Shown here piece after piece: positions 9,577-20,576 of a DNA stretch of 64,000 bases. The stretch's first letter is position 1. Every line of letters begins with the position of its first letter. The notes beneath the pieces were generated by a model, which was given only the letters and a program-made list of their open reading frames with translations, searched no databases and was not told where the DNA came from. The translations under genes were made by a program, and so were the position numbers. Source of the DNA: Rouxiella badensis (GTDB lineage Bacteria; Pseudomonadota; Gammaproteobacteria; Enterobacterales; Enterobacteriaceae); NCBI RefSeq assembly GCF_002093665.1, contig NZ_MRWE01000007.1, positions 1-64,000 on the forward strand, read 5' to 3'.

Positions 9577-10206
9577 ATGAATGAAAATAAAATTTCCTCT
9601 CAAAAAAATATCATTTCAAGACAGCGCGGCAGACCGCGAGAATTTGACATGGATCAGGCATTGGACAAGGCGATAAAAGTCTTTTCCGAACGCGGATTTC
9701 ACGCCAGTTCAATCAGCGATTTAACCCAGGCAATGGAGCTGGCCTCCGGTAGCGTTTATAAGGCGTTTAAGGACAAGCGCGCGATCTTTATTGCCGCCTT
9801 CGATCGTTATAAAAGCGTGCGCAATGCCCAGCTAGACGCCAACATCTCGCAGGGGATAACCGGGCGAGAGCAACTGGAACATGCGCTGCGTTTTTACGCC
9901 AATTCGGCGCAGGGTGAACAGGGAATTCTCGGGTGCCTGGTCGTCAGCGGCACCACGGAGCTGTTAACGTTTGACGACGAGATTGCCCTCAAGCTGAAGC
10001 TCAGCCTCGCCGCGAGTGAAAATATGCTCAAGGCGCTGATTCTCCGGGGCAAAGAGGACGGTTCGATAGCCTCGACGGTTAATGAAGAAATTGTCGGCAC
10101 GGCCATTCTCTGTATGACGCAGGGAATGAGGGTGGTAGGCAAAACAGGCCGCAGCAGCCAAGAGATGCAGTCAGTGGTTGATGCCGCACTTAAGATGCTT
10201 GGCTGA
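9577..10206 (+). CDS. TetR/AcrR-family transcriptional regulator
   Basis: 209 residues. The N-terminal HTH region reads RGRPREFDMDQALDKAIKVF and then GFHASSISDLTQAMELASGSVYKAFKDKRAIF (about residues 16-75), a standard TetR DNA-binding domain. The ligand domain is C-terminal, with the ILGCLVVSGTTEL segment typical of the TetR_C_16-like groups. No divergent target gene adjoins it. The 240 bp upstream carry the EF-G2 terminator, small hairpins and a near-palindrome at CAAGGTACC (about 9531), a possible autoregulatory site. Confidence 0.85.
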   Translation: MNENKISSQKNIISRQRGRPREFDMDQALDKAIKVFSERGFHASSISDLTQAMELASGSVYKAFKDKRAIFIAAFDRYKSVRNAQLDANISQGITGREQLEHALRFYANSAQGEQGILGCLVVSGTTELLTFDDEIALKLKLSLAASENMLKALILRGKEDGSIASTVNEEIVGTAILCMTQGMRVVGKTGRSSQEMQSVVDAALKMLG

Positions 10207-10217
10207 GAGGCGGCTAT

Positions 10218-10266
10218 AAAACCCTCCTTGCTTGCTGCATTCCTTACGCAGGAAGCGGGGAGTTTT
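10218..10266. terminator. Imperfect bidirectional terminator-like hairpin
   Basis: AAAACCCTCC (10218) and GGGGAGTTTT (10257) pair with one mismatch and enclose a second paired segment, between the convergent TetR and GNAT genes. The flanking A and T runs would serve both strands. Confidence 0.4.
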
Positions 10267-10717
10267 AGCTCTGCTGATAAATTTCCGGCCGGTTTATCTG
10301 CCAGACAAAGTTATCGGTATTGGCCGGCATATAGCCCACCTTTTCATACAACCCGGCGGCCGTTGAGGTCACCAGCATAATGCGTCGCAGTTGCGTTAAG
10401 GTCGGGTGTTCAAGACAATAATTCATCATCCAGCGCGCGAGCCCCTGTCCCTGATGGTGCTCGATAATAAACACGTCGCAGAGATAACCAAAGGTGGCGA
10501 AGTCAGTCACCCGCCGTGTAAATCCGATCTGCTCACTGCCTTTATAGAGCCCAAAACACAGACTGTTGTCGATGGCTGCGTCAAGCCGTTCCCGGCTGAT
10601 GCCTTTGGCCCACGTCGAACGGCTCAGGAAAGCGTGAATGAATGTCCTGTCGAGGGGAGATTTATCGGTTGTTATGACGTATTCACCGCGACGCCATGCG
10701 GCTTGATCTTTTTTCAT
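10265..10717 (-). CDS. GNAT-family N-acetyltransferase
   Basis: 150 residues with a complete GNAT fold pattern: LDRTFIHAFLSRSTWAKGIS at the start, the FGYLCDVFIIEHHQGQGLARWMM block (residues about 75-97, the acetyl-CoA-binding Q/RxxGxG/A region) and AAGLYEKVGY near 125-135. It resembles the small stand-alone acetyltransferases widespread in enterics. The acceptor is not predictable. It is convergent with the TetR gene and 36 bases downstream of the GT9-like gene on the same strand, so the two could be co-transcribed. Confidence 0.8.
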   Translation of the reverse strand: MKKDQAAWRRGEYVITTDKSPLDRTFIHAFLSRSTWAKGISRERLDAAIDNSLCFGLYKGSEQIGFTRRVTDFATFGYLCDVFIIEHHQGQGLARWMMNYCLEHPTLTQLRRIMLVTSTAAGLYEKVGYMPANTDNFVWQINRPEIYQQS

Positions 10718-10753
10718 CCGTCTCCGCCTAAAGATTATCCCAAAAAAAAGACC

Positions 10754-11782
10754 TTACAGAAGGCGTAAATCATTAGCGAGCCTTTGATATGCCTTTTCGA
10801 CGGCGGCGATGTGCGCACTCTGTGAACTGGTATGCATCAATGCCAGCTCAGGGACGTCCACGACAAACGACGTACATAGCGGGTAATCCCGCACGCGGAA
10901 CTCCGGTAAGATCGAGGTAAAAAACGCAGTCGTGGGGATCTCAAAGCCTGCTGCGGCATGCACTGCCGCCGAATCGCAGGTCATTAATGCGGCTGCATGT
11001 TTAATCCAGCTTAAAAAATGAACAGTTTTGGTTGAGAATCTGCTAATATTCACGTAACGAGGATGAACGACATCCGCAAACCCGAGTATCGGGAGTGCAT
11101 ATTTCTGCCACAGCTGCTCAACCATGCCGACGTGCAGGTTCGCGGGAATGCTGCGAATAGGCGTGCTCGCAGTCGGGCAAAACAGCACATAACCGCCGCT
11201 GTGCCAGGGTGAAGCGATCGCGGGCAACTCGAGCTGTTGCAGCCAGTGGTTACGCTTAAGTAACGGCGATACCGCGTCAGGAGCGACACCCAACGCCTGA
11301 AGGAAGAAGTCAATCATCGGCAAGGTCGAGAAATCGGGCCAAAAAACATGATTGCCAATATCGATGCGTAGATCCTGCTCGGGGATTGCCTTTAGTGAAA
11401 CGGGAAGGGGCCGGCAGTGTGCGACCTTGCCTTCGGCTAAAGCATAGAGTTGCTCGACGTAATCGGGTGCCTTCGAGGGCCGATAAATTTTAACCTCGAG
11501 CGCAGGATTGAACGTTCGTAAGGCTTGAATCGCGGTGAGTCCAATGATGGAGTCGCCAAGAGCGACACCCATGCCATTGATGATGTGCAGAGTTTTTATC
11601 GTTGAATAGTCTGTTTCAATAGGCTGAGACGAGGCATTGGCTACGCCAATTTCTGGCGTCAAGGCAAAGTAGTCGCCGAGAATTTGGTCATCCTGCTCAA
11701 AATCGTAGGATGCGTGGATTAATCCATTGGCGTCGAGAAGACTGCCGCGATGGAAAAGAATGTCGTCGGGGCTGAGTTTCAT
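10754..11782 (-). CDS. GT9-like (heptosyltransferase-fold) protein
   Basis: 342 residues from ATG 11782; a GTG 18 bases upstream is also in frame. Two GT9 features are visible: a GVALGDSIIGLTAIQALR segment, resembling the GLGDSI motif at the start of the GT-B N-domain (about residues 70-87), and LMTCDSAAVHAAAGFEIPT (about 267-285), matching the sugar-nucleotide site TDTGxxHLAAA. The 70-residue N-terminal extension has no recognisable motif. It is probably a glycosyltransferase of the ADP-heptose transferase superfamily, though substrate and pathway are unknown. No lipopolysaccharide core genes adjoin it. Confidence 0.6.
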   Translation of the reverse strand: MKLSPDDILFHRGSLLDANGLIHASYDFEQDDQILGDYFALTPEIGVANASSQPIETDYSTIKTLHIINGMGVALGDSIIGLTAIQALRTFNPALEVKIYRPSKAPDYVEQLYALAEGKVAHCRPLPVSLKAIPEQDLRIDIGNHVFWPDFSTLPMIDFFLQALGVAPDAVSPLLKRNHWLQQLELPAIASPWHSGGYVLFCPTASTPIRSIPANLHVGMVEQLWQKYALPILGFADVVHPRYVNISRFSTKTVHFLSWIKHAAALMTCDSAAVHAAAGFEIPTTAFFTSILPEFRVRDYPLCTSFVVDVPELALMHTSSQSAHIAAVEKAYQRLANDLRLL

Positions 11783-11845
11783 AGCTATCCGTTGATTCAC
11801 ATTGCTTTAAAGTCGGTACTGGCCGCTTTTTTTACCTGTTATCGG

Positions 11846-11885
11846 CCCCTGAAAGGTCGGTTTTTTCCGCCAAAAGGGGTTTTTT
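11846..11885 (+). terminator. Terminator-like hairpin without an obvious upstream gene
   Basis: CCCC (11846-11849) and GGGG (11876-11879) enclose a second GG(T)CGG/CCGCC stem; six T follow. It reads on the plus strand although the adjacent upstream gene is on the minus strand. Confidence 0.35.
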
Positions 11886-11997
11886 CGTGCCTTATTAAAC
11901 GCCACTCGGCAGGTTATCTGTGGCATGATCGGGCAATAAATCAACAACATATTGATTCATATAGAAAAGGATAAACAAATCTACACAAAATAAATTA

Positions 11998-12026
11998 TTG
12001 AGAAGATACCCCAAAAGCCCTATATT
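11998..12026 (+). promoter_or_regulatory. Sigma-70-type promoter of dat-ddc
   Basis: TTGAGA (11998-12003), a 17-base spacer, then TATATT (12021-12026). It would give a leader of about 78 bases before the dat start. The rest of the 328-bp divergent region holds the terminator-like hairpin at 11846 and otherwise nothing recognised. Confidence 0.5.
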
Positions 12027-12110
12027 GGCCGCGATTTTTCACAGCGGTTAATTTTTCAATTCAATTTATTCAACTGCGGCGTTCCTGATAACCCGAGTTG
12101 TAGGAGAGAT

Positions 12111-13496
12111 ATGATGACGGATGAAGTCCGTATTGATACTTTAGGTGCAAATTCATTAAATGGAAACAATGAAACCTATTTGGCGAGACAAGCTGAATTT
12201 GAATCGAATGTTAGGAGTTATCCTCGCAAGCTGCCTTTGGCTATCGCCAAAGCGTTAGGCGTGTGGATCACCGACGTTGAGAATAATCAATATCTTGACT
12301 GCCTGGCTGGAGCGGGAACGTTGGCTCTGGGTCATAATCACCCTGACATACTGCAAAGCATCCAAAATGTCATTACTAGCGGCTTGCCGTTACATACGCT
12401 TGACTTGACGACGCCGTTGAAAGACAAGTTCTCGGCTTACCTGCTGTCTTTACTGCCTGGACAGGGTAAAGAGTACTGCCTGCAGTTCACCGGTCCATCC
12501 GGTGCTGATGCCGTTGAAGCTGCGCTGAAACTGGCTAAAAAGCATACTGGCCGTACTGGCGTGATTAGCTTCTCCGGTGGCTACCACGGTATGACCCATG
12601 GCGCACTGGCGGTAACAGGTAACCTGTCTCCGAAAGAAGCCGTCAATGGCATGATGCCAGAAGTGCAGTTTATGCCTTACCCACACCAGTACCGCTGCCC
12701 GCTGGGTATTGGCGGTGAAGCTGGCGTTAAGGCACTGACCTATTACTTCGAAAACCTGATCAACGACGTGGAAAGCGGTGTTCGTAAACCTGCGGCCGTG
12801 ATCCTGGAAGCCGTTCAGGGCGAGGGCGGTGTTAACCCTGCTCCTGTCGAATGGCTGCAGCGCATCCGTAAAGTGACTCGCGAACACGGCATTCTGCTGA
12901 TCATCGACGAAGTTCAGGCTGGCTTCTGCCGTACCGGTAAGCTGTTTGCCTTTGAACACGCAGGTATTGAGCCTGACATCATCGTTATGTCTAAAGCCGT
13001 GGGTGGCGGTCTGCCGCTGGCCGTTCTCGGTATCAAGAAAGAGTTCGATGCCTGGGAACCGGGTCACCACACCGGAACCTTCCGGGGTAACCAGCTTGCT
13101 ATGGCAACCGGCCTGACCACGCTGAAGTACATGAAAGAAAATAATCTGGCCGATAAAGTGGCTGCGCAGGGCGAATGGCTGAAAGGCCAGCTGGCCGAGC
13201 TGCAGAAACGTTATCCGGTTATCGGCAACATTCGCGGCCTGGGTCTGATGATCGGTATGGAAATCGTCAAGCCTAACGAAGCGCCGGATCACATGGGTAG
13301 CTACCCGGCCGATCCACAGCTGTCCGCACTGTTGCAGAAAAAATGTTTCGAAGCTGGGCTGATCCTTGAGCGTGGCGGTCGTGGCGGTTGCGTACTGCGC
13401 CTGCTGCCATCCCTGCTTATCAGCAATGAAGAACTGGGTATTTTCCTGGATAAATTCGAACAGGCTTTGTTGGCCGCTGGCATCAAACCTGTCTGA
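12111..13496 (+). CDS. dat: Diaminobutyrate--2-oxoglutarate aminotransferase
   Basis: 461 residues, class-III PLP aminotransferase. It makes L-2,4-diaminobutyrate from aspartate semialdehyde and an amino donor, the first step to 1,3-diaminopropane. The PLP lysine is K295 in [15 protein letters not shown]. The cofactor region [15 protein letters not shown] lies near 64-78, [15 protein letters not shown] near 126-140 and [13 protein letters not shown] near 264-276. TAGGAGAG precedes the start; ATG at 12111 or 12114 are equally possible. ddc follows after 18 bases, so the two form an operon. The match in order and motifs to the enterobacterial and Acinetobacter dat-ddc pairs is clear. Confidence 0.93.
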   Translation: MMTDEVRIDTLGANSLNGNNETYLARQAEFESNVRSYPRKLPLAIAKALGVWITDVENNQYLDCLAGAGTLALGHNHPDILQSIQNVITSGLPLHTLDLTTPLKDKFSAYLLSLLPGQGKEYCLQFTGPSGADAVEAALKLAKKHTGRTGVISFSGGYHGMTHGALAVTGNLSPKEAVNGMMPEVQFMPYPHQYRCPLGIGGEAGVKALTYYFENLINDVESGVRKPAAVILEAVQGEGGVNPAPVEWLQRIRKVTREHGILLIIDEVQAGFCRTGKLFAFEHAGIEPDIIVMSKAVGGGLPLAVLGIKKEFDAWEPGHHTGTFRGNQLAMATGLTTLKYMKENNLADKVAAQGEWLKGQLAELQKRYPVIGNIRGLGLMIGMEIVKPNEAPDHMGSYPADPQLSALLQKKCFEAGLILERGGRGGCVLRLLPSLLISNEELGIFLDKFEQALLAAGIKPV

Positions 13497-13514
13497 GTGG
13501 AGTGATTTACCCTA

Positions 13515-14987
13515 ATGTCCAAGTTAAACCCGATTCTGGCAGCTTCTGCGCAAAGTACTGAAGCCTACCAGCAGGCGATTGCCCAGAGTAGCGCGGCGGT
13601 TGTGCAGTGGCTGCAACAACCCGAGATGTATCAGGGTAAAACCGTTGCTGAGCTGCGTGAACGCATTACCCTGGATTTCAATCCACAGGGTCTGGGCAAC
13701 CAGGCGGCGATTGAACGTGCGATTGAGTTCTTCCTGAAAGACAGCCTGTCGGTGCATCACCCTCAGTGCGTCGCACATTTACATTGCCCAAGCCTGGTGG
13801 TAAGCCAGGCTGCGGAAGTGCTGATCAACGCCACTAACCAGAGTATGGACTCGTGGGACCAGAGCCCATCAGCAACCATCATTGAGATTAAGCTTATTGA
13901 ATGGCTGCGTTCTCAGGTAGGTTATCAGGCTGGCGACGCAGGTGTGTTCACCAGCGGCGGCACCCAAAGTAACCTGATGGGTCTGATGCTGGCCCGTGAC
14001 GCTTTCTTTGCGCGTCAGGGGCACTCGGTACAGCAGGACGGTCTGACCGGTGACCTGAAGAAGATCAAAGTCTTCTGTTCTGAAAATGCACACTTCTCTG
14101 TGCAGAAGAACATGGCATTGATGGGGCTGGGTTACCAGTCGGTGACTCTGGTGAAAACCGACCGCTTTGCGCGTATGGATCTCAACGATCTGCGTGAGAA
14201 AGTGGAACTGGCGAAAGCCAACGGCGAGCAGATTCTGGCTATCGTTGCCACGGCGGGTACTACCGATGCGGGCGCGATTGACCCACTGCGTGATATCGCT
14301 GCGCTGGCGGCAGAACACAACATCTGGGTGCACGTTGATGCGGCCTGGGGTGGTGCACTGCTGCTTTCTGAGAAATATCGCGACTATCTGGACGGCATTG
14401 AGCTGGTGGATTCCATTACTCTGGACTTCCACAAGCAGTTCTTCCAGACCATCAGCTGCGGTGCCTTCTTGCTCAAAGAAGCGCGCCACTATGAGCTGAT
14501 GCGCTACCAGGCGGCTTACCTGAACTCCGAGTTTGATGAAGCTCAGGGCGTGCCAAACCTGGTATCCAAATCGCTGCAGACTACCCGTCGTTTCGATGCA
14601 TTGAAACTGTGGATGGGTCTGGAAGCATTGGGTCAGAAGCAATACGCAGAGATTATCGACCATGGCGTGACCTTGGCTCAGCAGGTTGCACAGTATGTGA
14701 CCGAGCAGCCAGCGCTGGAGCTGGTGATGGAGCCTCAGCTGGCAAGCGTACTGTTCCGCTTCCGTCCTGAGCATCTGGCAGCAAGCAGCGATGCAGATAT
14801 TGCGTTGCTTAACCAGAAGATTGGCGATGCGTTGCTGGATTCTGGCCGCGCTAACGTGGGCGTCACTGAATCTGACGGCATCACCTGCCTGAAAATGACG
14901 TTGCTGAACCCAACCGTTACGCTGGAAGACATCAAAGTCCTGCTGGCGCTGGTTGAAAGCACCGCGCAGAAACTGCTGACGGCGTAA
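13515..14987 (+). CDS. ddc: L-2,4-diaminobutyrate decarboxylase
   Basis: 490 residues, a group II PLP decarboxylase related to glutamate and aromatic amino acid decarboxylases. It converts L-2,4-diaminobutyrate to 1,3-diaminopropane and CO2. The PLP lysine is K307 in TLDFHKQFFQ. Other family motifs are GVFTSGGTQSNLMGLMLAR (about 156-174), ENAHFSVQKNMALMGLGY (about 193-210) and VHVDAAWGGALLLS. It is co-transcribed with dat and followed by a perfect terminator. The product is a polyamine linked to surface motility and membrane functions in other bacteria; that role here is inference. Confidence 0.93.
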   Translation: MSKLNPILAASAQSTEAYQQAIAQSSAAVVQWLQQPEMYQGKTVAELRERITLDFNPQGLGNQAAIERAIEFFLKDSLSVHHPQCVAHLHCPSLVVSQAAEVLINATNQSMDSWDQSPSATIIEIKLIEWLRSQVGYQAGDAGVFTSGGTQSNLMGLMLARDAFFARQGHSVQQDGLTGDLKKIKVFCSENAHFSVQKNMALMGLGYQSVTLVKTDRFARMDLNDLREKVELAKANGEQILAIVATAGTTDAGAIDPLRDIAALAAEHNIWVHVDAAWGGALLLSEKYRDYLDGIELVDSITLDFHKQFFQTISCGAFLLKEARHYELMRYQAAYLNSEFDEAQGVPNLVSKSLQTTRRFDALKLWMGLEALGQKQYAEIIDHGVTLAQQVAQYVTEQPALELVMEPQLASVLFRFRPEHLAASSDADIALLNQKIGDALLDSGRANVGVTESDGITCLKMTLLNPTVTLEDIKVLLALVESTAQKLLTA

Positions 14988-15015
14988 TACGTCTCTACAG
15001 CGGTTAAACGCTCTG

Positions 15016-15050
15016 AAAAGCCGATAACATCTCGATGTTATCGGCTTTTT
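15016..15050 (+). terminator. Rho-independent terminator of dat-ddc
   Basis: A 15-bp perfect stem (AAAAGCCGATAACAT and its complement, 15016-15030 with 15035-15049) closes a CTCG tetraloop, ending in a T-run. It is 28 bases after the ddc stop. Confidence 0.92.
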
Positions 15051-15089
15051 TATTGCCTGAAATTCCCCCCACTTTATCTACACTCAATA

Positions 15090-15118
15090 TTGCCATCTCT
15101 CATTTATGCATATACTAT
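15090..15118 (+). promoter_or_regulatory. frmRA promoter
   Basis: TTGCCA (15090-15095), a 17-base spacer and TACTAT (15113-15118). The -10 element lies inside the FrmR operator, so bound repressor would block RNA polymerase. Confidence 0.55.
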
Positions 15119-15134
15119 ACCCCCCTATAGTATA
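15111..15134. promoter_or_regulatory. FrmR operator
   Basis: TATACTATA (15111-15119) and its complement (15126-15134) flank a run of six C. This is the A/T inverted repeat around a G/C core recognised by the CsoR/RcnR/FrmR family, here 13 bases before frmR. Confidence 0.75.
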
Positions 15135-15147
15135 AAGGATCCGATGA

Positions 15148-16597
<1,450 letters not shown>

Positions 16598-16609
16598 CCC
16601 TCTACGTCA

Positions 16610-16641
16610 CCCCGCTCTGCGCTGAGAGGCGCAGAGCGGGG
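16610..16641. terminator. Strong hairpin between convergent frmA and wzx
   Basis: A 13-bp perfect stem, CCCCGCTCTGCGC with its complement (16610-16622 and 16629-16641), closes a 6-base loop. No T-run on either strand, so it is a terminator by position and stability only. It would end both frmRA and the exopolysaccharide operon. Confidence 0.6.
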
Positions 16642-16652
16642 CATTATCAGGG

Positions 16653-18005
16653 TCAAGACAGGGTAGAAACAACCAACCGACTGCGTTTAAGCTCGCGGGA
16701 ATAGAGCACATAGCGGAGGGTGTGCAGCACTACCAGACTCAGCAGCATACGGAAGTTCCAGGCGATGGCCGCGCCGATAATCCCATAATGATGGGTCATC
16801 CACGGCAGATAAATCACGTACAGCGCAAGGTCGACAATCTCACACATCGCGATAATCCACGGCTTTCCACAGGCCTGGATCCACACGAAGGCCGGTTGAA
16901 CCAGACCGTGCACCAGATACCCCGCCAGAAACATCGAAAAGATGATCCACGAGTGTTCGGCGAATCCTGGATTAATCCACACCGACAGGAACCATTTCGA
17001 CAGGAAAATTCCGGCTACCGCAGGGATAACCAGTATCGCGAAAATCCCCAGCATGACTTTGTTGAAGTAGGCGTTAGCACTGCGAATATCGGTCGCAATC
17101 TTGGTGACCAGCATCGGAAACAGTACGCCACAAACGCTTACCGCGACGATGGCGATACGTGAAACCACATCGTAAGGCGTGGTGTAGTAGGCAAACACCG
17201 TGGCCCCGACGATAGACGCAACAAAGAAGCGGTCGATATAGAGCATAATCGGCGCAATGATGTTCCCCACCGACACCCAGCCGCCGTACCTGACCAGTTC
17301 GAGTGCGATAGCTTTGGTGGTCGGGACGCTCATCAGCGAGATCGGCGTTACCGTTTTAATTTCGCTGCGCATCATCAGGTAAAAGGCGACGGCCATAATG
17401 CAGCGTAAAATGCACAGTGAAAGGGTGATGTAGAACAGACTTGGGGTGAAGAATGAGATGATCATTGGAACCAGATACATCAGGATCGAAAAAGGGGCCT
17501 TGCCGATGCTTATCTTCTTGAAGGCGCCAAAGGCTTCCATTACGCCGACAAAAATGGTTTGTGCGATAACAAATGGCAGGCTAAACGCCACAATCTTCAT
17601 GCTACCGGCGATCTCTTCACGTATCTGCTGATTGGATACGTTAAAGAAATGCTCGGCTATCCAACGGCTCTCGACCCAGAACAGTACCGAAATCACCAAT
17701 AAAACGCAGGTGATCATTAACCAACCGGTTTTCACCACGGTCAGCATGGCCCGCTCATTTTTCTCATCGAGATATTTTCTCACCGAGTTGGTGACCGAGC
17801 GTGTAATACCAAAATCAAAGACGGTCATTGAGCCTATCAGCACAATGATGAGAGTCAGAACCCCAAAACGTTCCAGACCCGTGTGCTTCATGACTACCGG
17901 GATCATAACGATCGCAACCAGGACCGGCAGGGCATATCCCAGCAAATTCCAGGATATATTGCGGATAAATCCGCTGCTGAAGATCTTCGAGATGTATTGT
18001 TTCAT
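16653..18005 (-). CDS. wzx: Wzx-type polysaccharide flippase (MOP superfamily)
   Basis: 450 residues from ATG 18005; a TTG 36 bases upstream is in frame but less likely. The protein is nearly all membrane helices (about 12-14). It opens with FIRNISWNLLGYALPVLVAI and has LTLIIVLIGSMTVFDFGITRSVTNSVRKYL, features of oligosaccharide repeat-unit translocases. It would flip the undecaprenyl-diphosphate-linked repeat unit to the periplasm for polymerisation and export by Wzc/Wza. It is the last gene of the minus-strand operon, 150 bases downstream of wzc. Wzx and Wzy both have many helices; length and N-terminal pattern favour Wzx. Confidence 0.8.
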   Translation of the reverse strand: MKQYISKIFSSGFIRNISWNLLGYALPVLVAIVMIPVVMKHTGLERFGVLTLIIVLIGSMTVFDFGITRSVTNSVRKYLDEKNERAMLTVVKTGWLMITCVLLVISVLFWVESRWIAEHFFNVSNQQIREEIAGSMKIVAFSLPFVIAQTIFVGVMEAFGAFKKISIGKAPFSILMYLVPMIISFFTPSLFYITLSLCILRCIMAVAFYLMMRSEIKTVTPISLMSVPTTKAIALELVRYGGWVSVGNIIAPIMLYIDRFFVASIVGATVFAYYTTPYDVVSRIAIVAVSVCGVLFPMLVTKIATDIRSANAYFNKVMLGIFAILVIPAVAGIFLSKWFLSVWINPGFAEHSWIIFSMFLAGYLVHGLVQPAFVWIQACGKPWIIAMCEIVDLALYVIYLPWMTHHYGIIGAAIAWNFRMLLSLVVLHTLRYVLYSRELKRSRLVVSTLS

Positions 18006-18157
18006 GGTGAACGTTGGCCTGGTAGACAGGAAATTTAGCAATAAAAAATGCCAGTACCGAATACACCAGAGAACTTATAAGCCTTTTATCTCAAGGTTAT
18101 AAAGGGTGCATTCGGACTGGCACATGACTTGCCTGGCAGCCCGCTAGGCCTGCACGA

Positions 18158-20356
18158 TTAGTCTTTATCGATGTGGCGTTTGTACTCGTAAGTATAGAAT
18201 GCGTCGTAGCTGTAGTTCTGGCTATAGTAGTTCGCAGAGCGACGTACGATGGCGTTCAGGATACAGCCTTTAACGTTAACCCCACTCTGTTCCAGACGCT
18301 TGATACTGACCTCAACTTCCTTAACGGTGTTGAGTTCGAAGCGCGCAACCATCATGGTTGTACCGACAATCTGACCGATGATGCTGGCATCCGTTACGGA
18401 CAGCACCGGCGGGGTATCGATAACCACCAGATCATAGTTCTGGTTAGCCCATTCCAGTAAATCTTCAAAACGCTTGCTGGTCAGAAGTTCTGCTGGGTTA
18501 GGCGGCGTACGGCCACGGGTAATCACCTGCAGTTCCGGGATCTCGGTCTCATGAATGACTTCAGAAACCGTCTGCTGTCCGGCGAGTACGCTTGAAAGCC
18601 CTTTACGTGGGTTGAAGCCGAAGTATTCGTGTGCAGAACCGCGACGCATGTCGGCGTCAATCAGCAGCACCTTCTTACCGGTCAACGCGATAACGGCCGC
18701 AAGGTTAACGGAGATGAAGCTCTTACCTGCCTGAGGTACCGCACCGGTAATCATCAGGATATCGTTTTTCGCTTCAATCATCGCAAAGTGCAGGCTGGTA
18801 CGCAGGCTACGCAGCGATTCGACGGTAAGGTCGGCCGGGTCGGTGATAGCCAGGACTTCTCTGCTCTTCTTGGCCTTATTATTCTTGCTCAGATTACCCA
18901 GGATAGGGATGCTGGCCAGTCGGCTTTGATTGGAGGCAAAAGGAACGTTCGCGTAAACGGTAATGCCTTGCTCTTCAAGTTCCCGCGCACCTTCAATACC
19001 ACGGCGCATCATGATTTTCATCACGATGAAGGTCACTGCCAGCAGCAGACCCAGAATAGCGGCAAACGCTTCGATAAGGCTCAGTTTAGGGAAGACTGGC
19101 GCCACTTCAGAAGTTGCGTAGTCAACGATGCGTACATCACCCACAGTACTCGCTTTATTAATGCTCAACTCTTGCTGTTTACGTAACAGCTGCATGAAGA
19201 TTTCCTGTTCTGAATCCACGTTACGATTCAGGCGCAGAAGCTCTTGTTGCGTGTTAGGCAAACTACTGATTTTCTTGTTAAGTGCGGTTTTTTCGTCTTC
19301 CAGAATTTTACGTTTTTCAAGCAAGGCACGATAGGTCGGGTGCTCTGGCGTATAGAGCTGGGAGATTTCGGCCTCTTTAAACGTCAACTCATTCAGTGAG
19401 TTATCCAGGTTTACCATGGTGTCGAGTGCGGAACGAATCTCGAGGCTCATGTCCACAGAATCACTTTTCTGACGGAAAGCATTCAGTTTGTCTTCTGAAC
19501 GATCCAGCTCTTCATGAACTAAAGGCAGCTGCTGTTTCAGGAACTCCAGGCTGTTAGCCGCTTCCTGAGAATTACGTTGAACGTTTTGCAATACATAGTT
19601 GTTTGCGATGCTGTTCAGGACTTTCTGGTCACGCAGCGGGTTTTCACCCTTCAACGTCATTTCCAGCATACCAGTATCTACACCGGCATCGGCAACGGAC
19701 AAGCCCGCAACCAGTTTGTCATAAGCGTCGCGGATAGGCAGCTTACGGACGGTATAAACAGTATTATCTTTAGCCTGCAGGTTATCAACGGTGATAGAAA
19801 CACCATCAGCGGTCGCAGGTTGTCCGACGGTACCATTTACCAGAGGACGACCGTCAAAGCTGAGCTGAAAAGTTTTGGGACCGGTGACCGTGAATGTCAG
19901 CCACTGGCCTAGCATGGTATCGGGAACCTGTAGATGGCCAATTTCGAGCATATTGTGGGGTTGGTGGGTAAGGCGCGCCCAGCCTTTACCAAATAACGGG
20001 TAAAAATGTTCTTCCTGTTCGATGTCGAGATTCAATTCCTGAATAGTCTTGAACTGCACCAATTTAGATTTAATCATCTTAATTTGTGCGTCAGACTTGG
20101 GCTGTGAATCTGGTAAAAGCCTGGAAAGATCGTTGATTAACGCAGAACCTGCGTTTGTTTCAACCTGAACCATAGCGTCAGTGCTATAGATCGGTGTAGC
20201 GAAAAAGTAAAAAACTACGCCCAATAGCATCATCACCACAACGGTAATAATCACCAGCCTTCGGTCGTCTAGGATTGCGCCATATAAGCGACCCAGATCC
20301 AGGCTATTTGCGTTGGTTTCCATCTTGGCGAATCCTGCGTCTTTTTTTTCTGACAT
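18158..20356 (-). CDS. wzc: Wzc-type tyrosine autokinase / polysaccharide co-polymerase
   Basis: 732 residues from ATG 20356 (MSEKKDAGF); E. coli Wzc has 720. Order: TM1 near 34-56 (LVIITVVVMMLLGVVFYFFA), a periplasmic Wzz domain with coiled-coil segments, TM2 (LIEAFAAILGLLLAVTFIVM) and a cytoplasmic BY-kinase with Walker A GAVPQAGKSF (about 537-546) and Walker A' VLLIDADMRRG. The tail carries seven tyrosines in NYYSQNYSYDAFYTYEY, the autophosphorylation cluster. It controls chain length and export with Wza. It is separated from wza by the whole operon, and no Wzb phosphatase is present nearby. Confidence 0.93.
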   Translation of the reverse strand: MSEKKDAGFAKMETNANSLDLGRLYGAILDDRRLVIITVVVMMLLGVVFYFFATPIYSTDAMVQVETNAGSALINDLSRLLPDSQPKSDAQIKMIKSKLVQFKTIQELNLDIEQEEHFYPLFGKGWARLTHQPHNMLEIGHLQVPDTMLGQWLTFTVTGPKTFQLSFDGRPLVNGTVGQPATADGVSITVDNLQAKDNTVYTVRKLPIRDAYDKLVAGLSVADAGVDTGMLEMTLKGENPLRDQKVLNSIANNYVLQNVQRNSQEAANSLEFLKQQLPLVHEELDRSEDKLNAFRQKSDSVDMSLEIRSALDTMVNLDNSLNELTFKEAEISQLYTPEHPTYRALLEKRKILEDEKTALNKKISSLPNTQQELLRLNRNVDSEQEIFMQLLRKQQELSINKASTVGDVRIVDYATSEVAPVFPKLSLIEAFAAILGLLLAVTFIVMKIMMRRGIEGARELEEQGITVYANVPFASNQSRLASIPILGNLSKNNKAKKSREVLAITDPADLTVESLRSLRTSLHFAMIEAKNDILMITGAVPQAGKSFISVNLAAVIALTGKKVLLIDADMRRGSAHEYFGFNPRKGLSSVLAGQQTVSEVIHETEIPELQVITRGRTPPNPAELLTSKRFEDLLEWANQNYDLVVIDTPPVLSVTDASIIGQIVGTTMMVARFELNTVKEVEVSIKRLEQSGVNVKGCILNAIVRRSANYYSQNYSYDAFYTYEYKRHIDKD

Positions 20357-20576
20357 TATTAATCCCGCACTAATAAATGTGGTTATGGAATTTTGCTTAA
20401 TCGAATTTCGGTCTGAACAAACAATAACGATTACAGAGTGAGCCATACAGACATTTATCTTCTGGTTTGTCTGTGTGCTTTAAGGGTGAATTTCGATATT
20501 TTAGTTCCTTTTTTGTTCAGAGTTGCCCTGCCTGATTCAAATCTGCTTCCTACATATTCGTAAACCAACTTCACTT

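Noticed and set aside
11750-11974. 74-residue plus-strand frame before dat
   Set aside because: It overlaps the start of the GT9-like gene and the terminator-like hairpin; no domain.
12450-13292. 280-residue minus-strand open frame inside dat
   Set aside because: Antisense shadow of the aminotransferase gene.
13869-14774. 301-residue minus-strand open frame inside ddc
   Set aside because: Antisense shadow of a clear decarboxylase; no family signature or ribosome site.
15111-15134. C-run palindrome considered as a terminator
   Set aside because: It lies upstream of frmR over the -10 and matches the known FrmR operator form.
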